Below, piece by piece: positions 1 to 8,758 of a stretch of DNA of 37,714 bases. The DNA is taken from positions 1 to 37,714 of the forward strand of contig JAJFGK010000019.1 of the NCBI GenBank assembly GCA_021776195.1. Reading direction: 5' to 3'. The notes beneath the pieces were generated by a model. It did no database searches and was not told the origin of the DNA. It was given only the letters and a program-made list of their open reading frames with translations. A program made the position numbers and the translations under genes. Every line of letters starts with the position of its first letter. Position 1 is the first letter of the stretch. The DNA is from Kiloniellaceae bacterium (GTDB lineage: Bacteria > Pseudomonadota > Alphaproteobacteria > Kiloniellales > Kiloniellaceae).

Positions 1-1
1 C

Positions 2-439
2 ATCATGCTGGCGCCGATCAAGGTTTTGGGTCTGCCGCGCGCCGAGGCGCAGGACCTCGCGGAGTCTCTGTTGGAAAAGGTGTACATTCCGGAGAAGGCC
101 GACTCTTTTCCCGATGAACTGTCGGGCGGCCAGCAACAGCGTGTCGCGATCGCACGGGCCTTGGCGATGAAACCCAAGCTCATGCTCTACGACGAGCCGA
201 CATCGGCACTGGATCCGGAGATGATCAAGGAAGTGCTCGACGTCATTCGCGAGCTCTCCGTCGATGGCATGACCTCGATCGTCGTCACCCACGAAATGGG
301 ATTTGCCCGCAGCGTCGCCGACCGGATTGTCTTCATGGACAATGGCGAGGTCGTCGAAGACCTGGGCACCGATGCCTTCTTCAGCGGAAAGGTGCAGCCG
401 CGCACCGAAAAGTTCCTCGGCCAAATCCTCCATCACTGA
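2..439 (+). CDS. Amino-acid ABC transporter ATPase, 3' part
   Basis: This is the C-terminal part of an ABC ATPase whose 5' end lies outside the window, so the Walker A motif is not visible. The signature motif LSGGQQQRVAIARAL, the Walker B segment LMLYDEPTSALDP and the switch histidine in VVTHEMGFA are all present. The phrase MGFARSVADRIVFMDNGEV is typical of the GlnQ/HisP class, which energises import of polar amino acids across the inner membrane. The substrate cannot be read from this fragment. It is followed on the same strand by an enolase-superfamily enzyme and an amidotransferase, so it may belong to an uptake-plus-catabolism operon for an amino-acid derivative (inference). Confidence 0.93.
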   Translation: MMLAPIKVLGLPRAEAQDLAESLLEKVYIPEKADSFPDELSGGQQQRVAIARALAMKPKLMLYDEPTSALDPEMIKEVLDVIRELSVDGMTSIVVTHEMGFARSVADRIVFMDNGEVVEDLGTDAFFSGKVQPRTEKFLGQILHH

Positions 440-488
440 GGGCGCCATGACACCGATCGCGCAGCCATTGGCGCATAGGTAACCGGAG

Positions 489-1610
489 ATGTGCCCCCTC
501 CACCGCCCCCTCCACCGCCCCCGGGCCCGCCTGTTCGAAGCGATGTTGCGCTACAGGGACCTGCGGCTCCACACGGCCTCCTCCGGCCCCATCGACAGTC
601 TGCATGAGCTCTACCTCACGCTCGACTACGACGGCCTTGTCGCCGCGTCCGAAGTGCGCGTGAACATCGCGTACTTGACCGGCGTCGACACCGGAGAGCA
701 GCGCAAGCGGATCCAAGGCGCGGTGAGCCGGTTCCCCTTTTCGAGCGATCCCGAAGCCGACCGTGCCGCCCTGGAGGAGTTCGACCTCGACCTTCGCGCG
801 CGGGCCCTGCTGGAGACCGCGCTGTTCGATGCCACAGCAAGGATGCGCGGCACCTCGGCGAGCGCCCTGCTCGGCGGGCCGGAGGGACCACCCGACCAGG
901 CTACGAACCAGACGCTGTTTCACGAGACGCCCGATCGGCTGGTCGCCCGTGCCCGGGCCTATTTCGATCGCGGCTACCGGGAACTGAAGCTGCGGATTGG
1001 ATTCGGCGACCCGGCCGATGACCTGGACCTTCTGCGGCGGGTGCGTCGGGAACTGGGACCGGCGGCTCGGCTGTCCGCCGATGTCAATGGCGCCTGGTCG
1101 GTCGCCCAGGCGGAAGCGCTCTTGGCGCCGCTCGCCGAGGTCGGGCTCGACTACCTGGAACAGCCCCTCGCGGCGGACCTGATCGCGGAATCCGCGGCCC
1201 TCGCAAGGCAGGCGGACTTTCCGATTATGCTGGATGAGAGCCTTCAGGGCGCGGCCGGCATGGATCGTGTCTGTGCCATCGAAACGCCGCTCCTGCTGCA
1301 CCTGAAACTGGTCAAGATCGGGGGTCTCGATCGCTTGGTGCAAGCCGCCGGTCAGGCGCGCGCAGCCGGGCACGACATCATGATCGGCCAGATGAACGAA
1401 GGCGGCCTGGCGACGGCTGCGGTGCTCTCGGCCGCCGCGGCTCTTGGCCCGCGCCACGCCGAGCTCTACGGTGCCGATGGACTTGTCAACGACCCCGCGA
1501 CCGGCCTGTACTACAGACGGGGCCGGGTCTGCTCGCAAGACAGCCTTGGCATCGGCGCGAGCCTCAGCGGCGGCGCCATCCCCCTCACCTGTTCGGAGAT
1601 CCCCCTATGA
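489..1610 (+). CDS. Mandelate racemase / muconate lactonizing enzyme family protein
   Basis: An enolase-superfamily protein with a C-terminal TIM barrel. The metal ligands are visible in order: Asp in SADVNGAW, Glu in YLEQPL and Asp in MLDESL. A lysine-containing strand RELKLRIGF precedes them, and a second lysine lies in LKLVKIGG, the usual acid/base positions of the MLE subgroup. Such enzymes abstract an alpha-proton from a carboxylate (racemases, epimerases, dehydratases, cycloisomerases); the actual substrate is not determinable. The first in-frame ATG (489) is followed by a 12-bp tandem repeat giving an odd Pro/Arg-rich start. ATG 543 (MLRYRDLRLH) is a credible alternative and gives a more typical N-terminus. 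The stop overlaps the next start codon as ATGA. Confidence 0.88.
   Translation: MCPLHRPLHRPRARLFEAMLRYRDLRLHTASSGPIDSLHELYLTLDYDGLVAASEVRVNIAYLTGVDTGEQRKRIQGAVSRFPFSSDPEADRAALEEFDLDLRARALLETALFDATARMRGTSASALLGGPEGPPDQATNQTLFHETPDRLVARARAYFDRGYRELKLRIGFGDPADDLDLLRRVRRELGPAARLSADVNGAWSVAQAEALLAPLAEVGLDYLEQPLAADLIAESAALARQADFPIMLDESLQGAAGMDRVCAIETPLLLHLKLVKIGGLDRLVQAAGQARAAGHDIMIGQMNEGGLATAAVLSAAAALGPRHAELYGADGLVNDPATGLYYRRGRVCSQDSLGIGASLSGGAIPLTCSEIPL
494..522 (+). repeat. 12-bp tandem repeat, about 2.4 copies
   Basis: The unit CCCCCTCCACCG occurs twice in direct succession (494-505 and 506-517), followed by CCCCC. It lies at the extreme 5' end of the enolase-family reading frame, between the two candidate start codons. 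Such a repeat is prone to slippage. It either belongs to the leader or makes the N-terminus length-variable. Confidence 0.8.
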
Positions 1611-1669
1611 ACGATAGCGTTGACCGCGAAGGTGCGCTTGAGCCCGGCGCGCCGGTCCCGATGTCATGA
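1607..1669 (+). CDS. 20-codon mini-ORF linking two genes by ATGA overlaps
   Basis: A 20-codon frame (MNDSVDREGA...PVPMS) starts inside the stop of the enolase-family gene (ATGA, 1607-1610). It ends in a TGA that overlaps the ATG of the amidotransferase gene (ATGA, 1666-1669). A GGAG motif 12 bases upstream could serve as its ribosome binding site, while the amidotransferase start has none visible. It may therefore be a translational-coupling leader. Alternatively it is the true N-terminus of the amidotransferase, separated by a frameshift or a sequencing indel. No homology is recognised. Confidence 0.4.
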   Translation: MNDSVDREGALEPGAPVPMS

Positions 1670-2919
1670 CGGCGGGCCGTGTCCTCCTCGATGACCGGGA
1701 CGTGCCGTCCGCCGGCTACCGCCATGCCGCCCTGGCCGCCTTGATCGAGTTCTATTCCTTGCCGGGAAACCCGCCACTTTCGGCAGTCGTTCCCGCCGCC
1801 CCCGATCCGAGCGACGATGTGCACGATCTTCAGCACGTGACGCCCGAGGGACAGGCGGCACCGAACGGCGTGGTCTGGCTGGAGCGCGCCGGGGCAACCG
1901 TCCTGCGCGACGCCGCGGCCACCTTTGCGTCGCTCGAGCTGGGACAGGGAGAGACGCTGCACGCGCGGGTCCACTGGCACGACACGATCCGCTTTTCGGT
2001 CGCCACCGACCGCCCATCGGGCGCGAAAGCGGCCTTCACCCTGGACCCCTACGGAAGACCGACGCTCGACCATGACGCTGGGCTCGCCGCCCTGCTGGGT
2101 CCGGTCAGGTCGTTGCAAAGGCCCGTCGACGGTCCCCTGCGCAAGATCGCGATCCTGGCCGACCCCCACCGGGCCACGACAATCTATCCCGCGGTCCCCG
2201 CGGCCCTGGGCGATGCGGCGGACGCCGCGGGGTGCCGGCTTTCCATCGAGGTCGTGCCGCCGCCCGCCGACCCGGCCGCCGCGGGAGACCTGGAACGGTG
2301 GCGGGAATTCGACGGCGTGGTCCTGCCGGGAGGGGCCGATATGGATCGCACGGCGGCGCTGGTCGAGGCGGCGGCCGCTTGCCGAGCGGCTGACATTCCC
2401 ACGCTCGGCCTCTGCCTTGGCATGCAGGCCATGTGCATCGCCGCGGCACGGCAGGTCCCGCAGCTCCGCGGCGCGGCGATGGAGGAGACCGACCCGCAAG
2501 CCGCCGCCCTGCTCTTCACGCGCCTGCCGAAATCCGACGGCCGCCCGTGGCGGCGGCTGGGAGACTATGGGGTGACGGCGGCGAGCCAGAGCAGGCTCGC
2601 CAAGTCCCTCGGAGAAATCGGCGCGGCCACGGCTTGGGCCGAGCGCATGAACCACAGCTTTCGCTTCGAGCCCAGCCTGCTGTCGCCCTTCGCCGCCTCC
2701 GGGCTCTCGGTAATCTCGATGGACGCGGAAATCGAGGCCGTCGATCTGATCGAGGATCCGACGAAGACCTTCTATGCCGGCTCCCAAGGCCACCCGGAGC
2801 TGACCTCCCGTCGCGGCGCCCCGCACCCCATGATCCAATCTTTCCTGTGGTCGATGCGGCCGACTGGCGCCGCAGGCATTCGCGGCGGTGGGGAACCAGT
2901 CGGCGCCGACAGTGTGTGA
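1666..2919 (+). CDS. CTP-synthase-like class I glutamine amidotransferase, orphan domain
   Basis: The C-terminal half (about residues 155-400) is a class I glutaminase. It has an FDGVVLPGG strand, the nucleophile elbow LGLCLGMQAMC with the catalytic Cys, and a His-Glu pair in GHPELTSR. The stretch ERMNHSFRFEPSL and the spacing match the glutaminase domain of CTP synthase, but no amidoligase domain precedes it. Instead there are about 150 residues of unrecognised sequence. It probably hydrolyses glutamine or a gamma-glutamyl compound, or supplies ammonia to a partner (inference). The final dozen residues (IRGGGEPVGADSV) are encoded inside a repeat shared with 23.05 kb, so the natural C-terminus has been replaced or extended. 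Antisense open frames are GC-driven shadows. Confidence 0.8.
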   Translation: MTAGRVLLDDRDVPSAGYRHAALAALIEFYSLPGNPPLSAVVPAAPDPSDDVHDLQHVTPEGQAAPNGVVWLERAGATVLRDAAATFASLELGQGETLHARVHWHDTIRFSVATDRPSGAKAAFTLDPYGRPTLDHDAGLAALLGPVRSLQRPVDGPLRKIAILADPHRATTIYPAVPAALGDAADAAGCRLSIEVVPPPADPAAAGDLERWREFDGVVLPGGADMDRTAALVEAAAACRAADIPTLGLCLGMQAMCIAAARQVPQLRGAAMEETDPQAAALLFTRLPKSDGRPWRRLGDYGVTAASQSRLAKSLGEIGAATAWAERMNHSFRFEPSLLSPFAASGLSVISMDAEIEAVDLIEDPTKTFYAGSQGHPELTSRRGAPHPMIQSFLWSMRPTGAAGIRGGGEPVGADSV

Positions 2920-3326
2920 CCCTGTAACGCTTGGACGGCGGTCCGCCCTGACCGTCATTTCGCCGGCAGTTGCCCGTTGAATTGACGATCGAGGTTGCCG
3001 TCATTTGGTCATCAAGTGCCGTTTCGCCGGCCCTGCCAAGGAGTCAGGCGGGGGAAGCGGGGACGAGGTCGTTCACAAATCACAGGGAAAACGACCATGA
3101 GAGCGCTTCGATACCTGCTCTTGTTCCCGCTCGTTGCGGTCGCGCGATGACCGCCACCGGCACCAGCTTCGAAAAAGTACTGGGTCGAGAGTATCGGGAC
3201 CCGTTTCTGTTCGAGGCCGACAAATGTACGATTGGCCAGACGCCGATGACTTTGCCGAGAAATCGCTTGCCGCCAATACGGGACAACGCATCGCACCCCA
3301 AACCATCGGCGACTGGGACATCGAAA
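2881..3326 (+). pseudogene. Chimeric relic: start of PRC-barrel gene fused to part of OmpA gene
   Basis: Bases 2881-3146 match 23050-23316, covering the promoter, leader and signal-peptide start of the PRC-barrel gene. Bases 3141-3326 match 24436-24621, the second 5' portion of the OmpA-family gene. The intervening 1.1 kb is missing and the joint lies at a shared CGCG. The leader's ATG (3097) now opens a 17-codon frame (MRALRYLLLFPLVAVAR) ended by TGA at 3148. The OmpA part carries indels, for example one A lost in the GACAAATG segment, which breaks its frame. The copied EcfG promoter keeps GGAAC (2892-2896), but the -10 has decayed to TGTG. It reads as a dead duplicate of the 23-25 kb locus. 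Confidence 0.85.
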
Positions 3327-3611
3327 GTGTTCGGTCCCGGCATCCGGTGGGTTGGATCGTGTCGGTTCATGCCGGCCTGCAGGACGGTTCCGTCAACCTG
3401 TACGCCCCTTCCGGCGAGGGGGTTGATACATCCCATCCGCAGCAGGCCGACTGACACCGGCCCCACTGTGGTTGGAGACACGCGCTGGACCCTGGACGGA
3501 AATTCGACAGGACCCTGACGGCGAAAGTCGACCCATAACGGACAATCACCCGTTTCTTGGGATGACGAGTTTATGTGACTGGATGCCCTCCAACCGCCCT
3601 GTCAGGCGCGG
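3327..3611. other. Intergenic stretch without recognised gene
   Basis: About 285 bases between the chimeric relic and the stop of the first dehydrogenase paralogue. Similarity to the OmpA gene ends abruptly at about 3326. No coding frame, clear terminator or repeat was recognised here. Confidence 0.5.
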
Positions 3612-5684
3612 TCAGGCCAACTCCAACCTGTGATGTTCACGTTTGAACGGGACAGCATCCCTATCCGGTTCGGTGTCCAGTTCCCGGGCATACTGATGGC
3701 CTTCGTAAACGGCGGAGGCAATCAAGGAAGGCCCATAGCAATCGCCGATGCGGCGAACCGATTTGATACCGGTGTTTTTTTCGGCATCGCCAAGCGCCAT
3801 CAAGTCATCGTAGAGACCATCGTTGGGCAACCGCATGGTGACCGAGACAATCGAGCCCTGCAACGTGTCCTCCCGGTCGGTCAGGGTATCGAGCAGGGTC
3901 ACCTCACCAGGCGATGCCCGGCGCACATTGCGCCGCGTCAATATGGTGATGCCGGCCTGCTTCAGGCGATTCTCGATATGGCCCTGTTCCAGGGTATAGC
4001 GGGTCCAGTCCGCGACGACCGTCGCTGGCGTCACTATTGTTACGTCATACCCTTGCGCACGCAGCAGTTCTGCGATGACCCCACCCAGGTAATAGTGATC
4101 GTCGTCGAAGATGACGACAGGTCCTTCGGGCGGCCATTTGCCATCCATGATGTCGTCAGGCGTGAGGACGTTGTCCTTGTCCATACCGTGGACGGGATGC
4201 CGATTGGCCCGGCCGACGCCGTCATGCCGCCATGTTGCCCCGGTGGCCAGACACACATGATCGGCGCCAAACTCCAGCACCTGCGCGGCGGTCATCTCGC
4301 TTTCGAGGAATACCTCGACATTCGTCATTTCCTGAATCTGCGCAAGGCGGTAATCCCGCACCCGGGCCCAGGCGGAGAGACCGGGAAGTCTGCTCTCGCG
4401 TGTCACCCGTCCGCCCAGGTCGCGACGCGCTTCGGCCAGTGTGACCCGGTAGCCGCGTTTGCCTAACTGGTGCGCGGCCTCCAGCCCGGCCGGGCCGGCG
4501 CCCACCACCAATACATGCGAATCCGTCTCTTTTTCCGCGATTTGTTCTGGATGCCAACCCTTGCGCCACTCTTCGCCCATGGTCGGGTTTTGCGTGCAGC
4601 GGATCGGGGCCGAGAGCATGTCCCACGCGACACAGATGTTGCAGCCGATACACTCCCGAATGTCCTCCAGGCGGCCTTCCTCAATCTTTCGAGGCAGGAA
4701 TGGATCGGCGATCGTCGGCCGGGCGGCCCCAATCAGATCGACGACGCCCTTGCGGATGGCGGAAACCATGGCGTCCGGCGACGTATATCGTCCGACGGTG
4801 GACACTGGTTTGGACGTAACCTGCTTCACGAATCGCACGTAGTCTTCCTGATATCCCTCCGGCGCGAACCTCGAGGTCATGGAATCGTTGGCCCAGTCGC
4901 TTACGTTGACGTCCCACATGTCCGGCAGTTCAGCGATCATCTCCAGTGCATCGCGGCCTTCATGTTCCCATTCCAACCCTTCGCCACCCATCATTTCGTC
5001 CACGGCAAAACGGCATATGACACCCATGGTGTCGCCGACGGCGTCCTTGGTTTCCTCCAGCAACTCCCGAAAAAGCCGCAGACGGTTCTGCAACGCTCCG
5101 CCGTATTCATCGATCCGCTGGTTTTGCCGCTTCGAAAGGAAATGCGATGGCACCGTGCCGTCATGACCATGATAGACGATGACCAGGTCGAAGCCGGCCG
5201 CCTTGCCGCGCAGAGCGGCGTTCCGGTGCCACCGTCGATAGTCGCGGATATCCTGCTTGTCCATGGCTCGCGCCTGACCGGGATAGTTGTGGTACTCCAC
5301 TGGGCGATGTGAGGGGCCGATGGGGACCTGGCGACTGTACAGGTTGGCCACGCCATGGCCGTTGTGGACCAGCTCGAGCCCCGCGAGGCTGCCGTGCTCG
5401 TGCACGGCGTCACACATGCCGGCGAGGTAGCCAATGTCGGCGTCGTCCCATAGGCGGGTTTCCGTGTAGGGCGTGATATCGGCAGTGGGGTGAAAATCAC
5501 ATTGCTCGGTGCACACGATGCCCCAGCCGCCTGCCGCCTTCATGCCGCGCATGGCGATCATGCTATCCGGAAACACCCGCCCCATACCATTGCAATGGGG
5601 CACCTGATAGAACCGGTTCGGTGCCGTAACCGGGCCTATCTTGATCGGCTCGAACAGAATGTCGTATCGGGGGTCTCTGGCCAT
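3612..5684 (-). CDS. Trimethylamine dehydrogenase family flavo/Fe-S oxidoreductase (paralogue 1)
   Basis: This 690-residue enzyme has the full domain order of trimethylamine/dimethylamine/histamine dehydrogenase: an N-terminal FMN TIM barrel, a 4Fe-4S site and C-terminal ADP/FAD-like folds (VLVVGAGPAGLEAA). The Cys of FYQVPHCNGMG is the position that forms 6-S-cysteinyl-FMN in TMADH. The four cluster cysteines are in CIGCNIC and RCTQN. The catalytic Tyr/His (VYHGHD) and Asp (WAND) are kept. By eye-alignment the substrate bowl differs: TMADH Tyr60 is Gln (CTEQCDF), Trp264 is kept and Trp355 is replaced by Asp. This resembles dimethylamine or histamine dehydrogenases, so a secondary amine or N-methylated substrate is likely. 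ATG 5684 gives the family-typical MARDP start; a TTG at 5705 is an alternative. It lies downstream of an amine oxidase on the same strand. Confidence 0.9.
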   Translation of the reverse strand: MARDPRYDILFEPIKIGPVTAPNRFYQVPHCNGMGRVFPDSMIAMRGMKAAGGWGIVCTEQCDFHPTADITPYTETRLWDDADIGYLAGMCDAVHEHGSLAGLELVHNGHGVANLYSRQVPIGPSHRPVEYHNYPGQARAMDKQDIRDYRRWHRNAALRGKAAGFDLVIVYHGHDGTVPSHFLSKRQNQRIDEYGGALQNRLRLFRELLEETKDAVGDTMGVICRFAVDEMMGGEGLEWEHEGRDALEMIAELPDMWDVNVSDWANDSMTSRFAPEGYQEDYVRFVKQVTSKPVSTVGRYTSPDAMVSAIRKGVVDLIGAARPTIADPFLPRKIEEGRLEDIRECIGCNICVAWDMLSAPIRCTQNPTMGEEWRKGWHPEQIAEKETDSHVLVVGAGPAGLEAAHQLGKRGYRVTLAEARRDLGGRVTRESRLPGLSAWARVRDYRLAQIQEMTNVEVFLESEMTAAQVLEFGADHVCLATGATWRHDGVGRANRHPVHGMDKDNVLTPDDIMDGKWPPEGPVVIFDDDHYYLGGVIAELLRAQGYDVTIVTPATVVADWTRYTLEQGHIENRLKQAGITILTRRNVRRASPGEVTLLDTLTDREDTLQGSIVSVTMRLPNDGLYDDLMALGDAEKNTGIKSVRRIGDCYGPSLIASAVYEGHQYARELDTEPDRDAVPFKREHHRLELA

Positions 5685-5844
5685 CGTTTCATTGTCCAAT
5701 TTCAAGAATGTGGTAGCGCAAGAATCCTGGATCGCCCGCGCCAGGCTTCGGGCCGACGAGCCAAGGCGCCATGCCGGCGAATTCCAGTCGACGTTCTCAA
5801 AGTAACGCCCAGGGTAGCCGTGCAGAAAACCGGGGATACGATCG

Positions 5845-7107
5845 TCACGGTTCGACGTTCAATATCGCTGCTATCTCCTGCGCCGCCCGAATGCCGGATT
5901 GGTATGCCCCATCGCACGTGCCTTGCCCACCAACTACCGTTGCTTCACCGGCAAAAAAGAGGCGGTCATCGATGGAGCAAGCCAGTTTGTCACGCTGCTT
6001 TGCCTGTCCGGGCCGTGCACAGGCCCATGATCCCCGCGTCCAGGGTTCCGTGCTCCAGGCTGTTACGATGGAGCGGTCCACGTGTTTGCGGATAGAGTTG
6101 CCGAAGATGTCGGCGACCCTGTCCACTGCAAAATCATGACACGCCTGTCGACCCTGTTTCTCGAGCCAGATGCCGTAACGGCCGCCGACAAACACATGGG
6201 CGCAATCGAGTCCCATGACGCTGGCGTCGACTTTCGCCGTCGTGCCATCATCGTTCCAGACACTGTAATGGCCGCGGCCGTCTGCGCCAAACACATCCAC
6301 GTCGAAATGGATGCCCATCTTGTTTTCGGTCCCCATGGGCAGGTTGTAGACCGCTTCGCTTTTCCAGTTGGGCAGGTCAGGCGCAAAGAGAACCTCGCCG
6401 GATGCCAGTACACCCGTCGAAACCGTGATCAGGACGACCCGGCCCTTGACCGGCCCCTTGGGTGTCTCCACCTGAACACCGGGACCCGACCAATCGATCT
6501 TCTCGGCGCGAGTATTGAGCGACACCGGAACATCCGCGCCCCACGCCGCCACTAGGTTACCGTAACCCTGCAGCACGGGGTATCCGAGTTCGCCTACCGA
6601 GCTGGCGCAGTCGGCGGTCGAAACTTGATCGACGTCCAGTCCCCAGGCCGATGCGATGCTACCCAAAAAAGGGGCGGCATACTCATGTTCGGTATCGACC
6701 ACGTCGCTGATGGGCGCATCCCGGCCTTCTTCGGCCGCGGCGTCAATCGCTTCGTAACTGTCGCCATAGTAACCCAGGCATGCGGCGCGCTGATCGTCGG
6801 TTAGGCGCGCGCCGTTGCGTTGAAAGCGGTGATTCTCGAGAAGGAATTTCGCGCCTTTATCCTTTCCCAATGCAATGCCCAGTTCATCGGCAACGGGAAC
6901 GAAAGGATTGACCGCGCCGCCGACCAGCCAGGCGCATCCAAGGTCGAACCACACGCCGGGTGCGATCTCTTCGGAGTAAGCCCGCCCGCCGCGACGGTGC
7001 GAGCCCTCAACCAAAGTGAAGGTTAAGCCGTGCCGCGCCAAGGCCTTGGCCGCCGCCAGTCCGGCAGCCCCCGCGCCGATGATGATGACATCCGGTTCCG
7101 ATTGCAT
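5845..7107 (-). CDS. Flavin amine oxidase, cytoplasmic
   Basis: A 420-residue FAD-dependent amine oxidase of the MAO/polyamine oxidase family. The Rossmann motif IIIGAGAAGLAAAKAL starts at about residue 8, followed by RRGGRAYSEE and a substrate-domain strand VLITVSTGVLASG. The FAD-closing motif FFAGEATVVGG is near the C-terminus. No signal peptide is seen, so it should act in the cytoplasm, oxidising an amine to imine with release of H2O2. The start at 7107 is chosen because an AGGAGG lies 14 bases upstream and the Rossmann fold begins immediately. Upstream in-frame codons would add 72 Arg-rich residues. It probably shares a transcript with the dehydrogenase ending at 3612, with a 160-base gap. 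Confidence 0.88.
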   Translation of the reverse strand: MQSEPDVIIIGAGAAGLAAAKALARHGLTFTLVEGSHRRGGRAYSEEIAPGVWFDLGCAWLVGGAVNPFVPVADELGIALGKDKGAKFLLENHRFQRNGARLTDDQRAACLGYYGDSYEAIDAAAEEGRDAPISDVVDTEHEYAAPFLGSIASAWGLDVDQVSTADCASSVGELGYPVLQGYGNLVAAWGADVPVSLNTRAEKIDWSGPGVQVETPKGPVKGRVVLITVSTGVLASGEVLFAPDLPNWKSEAVYNLPMGTENKMGIHFDVDVFGADGRGHYSVWNDDGTTAKVDASVMGLDCAHVFVGGRYGIWLEKQGRQACHDFAVDRVADIFGNSIRKHVDRSIVTAWSTEPWTRGSWACARPGQAKQRDKLACSIDDRLFFAGEATVVGGQGTCDGAYQSGIRAAQEIAAILNVEP

Positions 7108-7634
7108 GTCGCCCCGTCCAACCTCCTGCGAGCTAGGCCCCGTCCAGCGCTTTCGCGTCCGCCGCGGTGCCGACCTGTCCGCGCTCATCCCGCCATGCCG
7201 GTTCAGGCGGCGCAGCAAACCAAACCGGGCATTCGCCGCGGAGATCGCCGATCCTGTCGTCGCCAGAGCCATGCGGCGAATGGCCAAGCAATGCGCGCGG
7301 CCGCGGCGGAAACAGGGCGGCAATGAGATTACTCACAATCACCGCCCCATCGCGGCGAAGCGCTGAAACAATCGAAGCGGGGCTGGAAAATCGATCAAGT
7401 CCGGGTATCGGCATAGGGCATCTCCATTTGCTTGAACAGACTAGCCTGCCACCACGAAAGCTTCCAATATGCAACAACGATGATTGTCGTCTGGGACGCT
7501 CGAAACAGAGGCCTTCCCCCGCTTCGCCCGGCCAGGCGATCAACCAGATCGACGAACTCTGGCTGCGGCGGTATGTTTGGCCGGGCTGAGTTAAGGCGAG
7601 CACCGGGCGCTCGCAAGACGCGGGGGTACTGAGC
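7108..7634. promoter_or_regulatory. Divergent intergenic region, about 530 bp
   Basis: This spacer separates the minus-strand amine oxidase from the plus-strand methyltransferase and must carry promoters for both. No consensus sigma-70 or EcfG-type site was identified by eye. Open frames on both strands lack any recognisable domain and look like GC-driven shadows. Confidence 0.4.
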
Positions 7635-8420
7635 TTGAGCGAAGACTCTTATCAGGAATACGATGACGATCTTGTCGCCTTGCTCGAAGCGGTATGGGGA
7701 GAAGGCTTCATGTCGCCGGGCGGCACCGACGAGGTCGATCTCTATTTGCAGGGTGTTGATCTCGCCGGGTCGTCGGTGCTCGATATTGGCTGCGGCCTCG
7801 GTGGGGTGGACGTTCACTTGGTAAAGCAGCACCGGGCCGGCAAAGTTACCGGTATCGACATCGAGCAGGATCTGATCCAGCGCTGCAAGCGCCTGGCGCA
7901 GAAGCATGACATTACCGAGCAAACCGAGTTCGTTTGTGTCGAGCCCGGGCCACTGCCCTTTACCGATGCCAGTTTTGACGCGGTCACGAGCAAAGACTCT
8001 ATCATTCACATTGCCGACAAACACAGGCTGGCCGCCGACATTTTCCGTGTGCTCAAGCCCGGCGGCCGGCTAGCCGCCAGCGATTGGCTCGCGGGATACG
8101 AAGGCGACCCGTCGCCTGAAATGAAGGACTACATCATCGCCGAGGGGCTCGATTTCGGGCTGGCTTCGGCAACTGCCTACCGTCTGGCGCTCGAGGCAGC
8201 CGGTTTCGTCGACATCGAAATCATCGACCGCAACGACTGGTACCGGGACGAGGCGCGGCGCGAACGCGAACAGCTGCGCGGTGCGCTTTACGATGGCCTC
8301 GCGAGCCAGGTCGGCGGCAAGTTTCTCGAACACGAAATCGACGTCTGGGACAAGATGATTGTTGCCGCCGATCAAGGGCAACTGCGGCCGACCCACCTCA
8401 GGGGCAGAAAACCTGAATAA
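7635..8420 (+). CDS. SAM-dependent methyltransferase, phosphoethanolamine N-methyltransferase-like
   Basis: A class I methyltransferase of 261 residues. The N-terminal segment VWGEGFMSPGG directly before the SAM loop VLDIGCGLGG is characteristic of phosphoethanolamine N-methyltransferases and related small-amine methylases. Later motifs GIDIEQDLI, FDAVTSKDSIIHI and LKPGGRLAASDW complete the Rossmann core. It would transfer methyl from S-adenosylmethionine to an amino group. Its place beside amine-oxidising and demethylating enzymes suggests a related substrate pool, but direction and substrate are not shown. The start is TTG (7635) with only a weak purine-rich upstream stretch; no better in-frame start was found. 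Confidence 0.82.
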   Translation: MSEDSYQEYDDDLVALLEAVWGEGFMSPGGTDEVDLYLQGVDLAGSSVLDIGCGLGGVDVHLVKQHRAGKVTGIDIEQDLIQRCKRLAQKHDITEQTEFVCVEPGPLPFTDASFDAVTSKDSIIHIADKHRLAADIFRVLKPGGRLAASDWLAGYEGDPSPEMKDYIIAEGLDFGLASATAYRLALEAAGFVDIEIIDRNDWYRDEARREREQLRGALYDGLASQVGGKFLEHEIDVWDKMIVAADQGQLRPTHLRGRKPE

Positions 8421-8758
8421 TCTCGGCGCAATGACCTGCTCAAGCCTTGAAACCTTACGACCCCACTTACGAGGGACCAAGCGCCAAGCGTTGGCCTTCG
8501 CCTCGGGCCGGCGGTGCCTTGGCTTCGATACAAAGGCCGAGCGCCCTGGCATAGCGATGGCCCTCACAGACTGCAGCGGCGGTTGGCCACGGACCTGTAG
8601 TCGCTCCCAATTCGGCGGACTGTGTTGATACCGGCCTCTCCTACCTGGTTGAAGCTGTTTCAGCGACGAAGTGACGGCGCACCGCAGACCGTGACCCCCT
8701 TTTAAACGTCCTAGCGAACTCTTACATGAGCGGTGAGTTTTACGCCGGACAGGTGCCA
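8421..8758. other. Intergenic, no gene recognised
   Basis: About 340 bases between the methyltransferase and the acetyltransferase. There is no coding frame with recognisable domains. The region should include the acetyltransferase promoter, but no confident boxes were found. Confidence 0.45.

Noticed and set aside
381..1538. Long antisense open frame over the enolase-family gene
   Set aside because: It mirrors a gene with clear catalytic motifs, has Arg/Gly-rich low-complexity composition and no domain; high GC keeps antisense frames open.
1585..2958. 457-codon antisense frame over the amidotransferase gene
   Set aside because: No recognisable domain, and the opposite strand has the glutaminase triad motifs.
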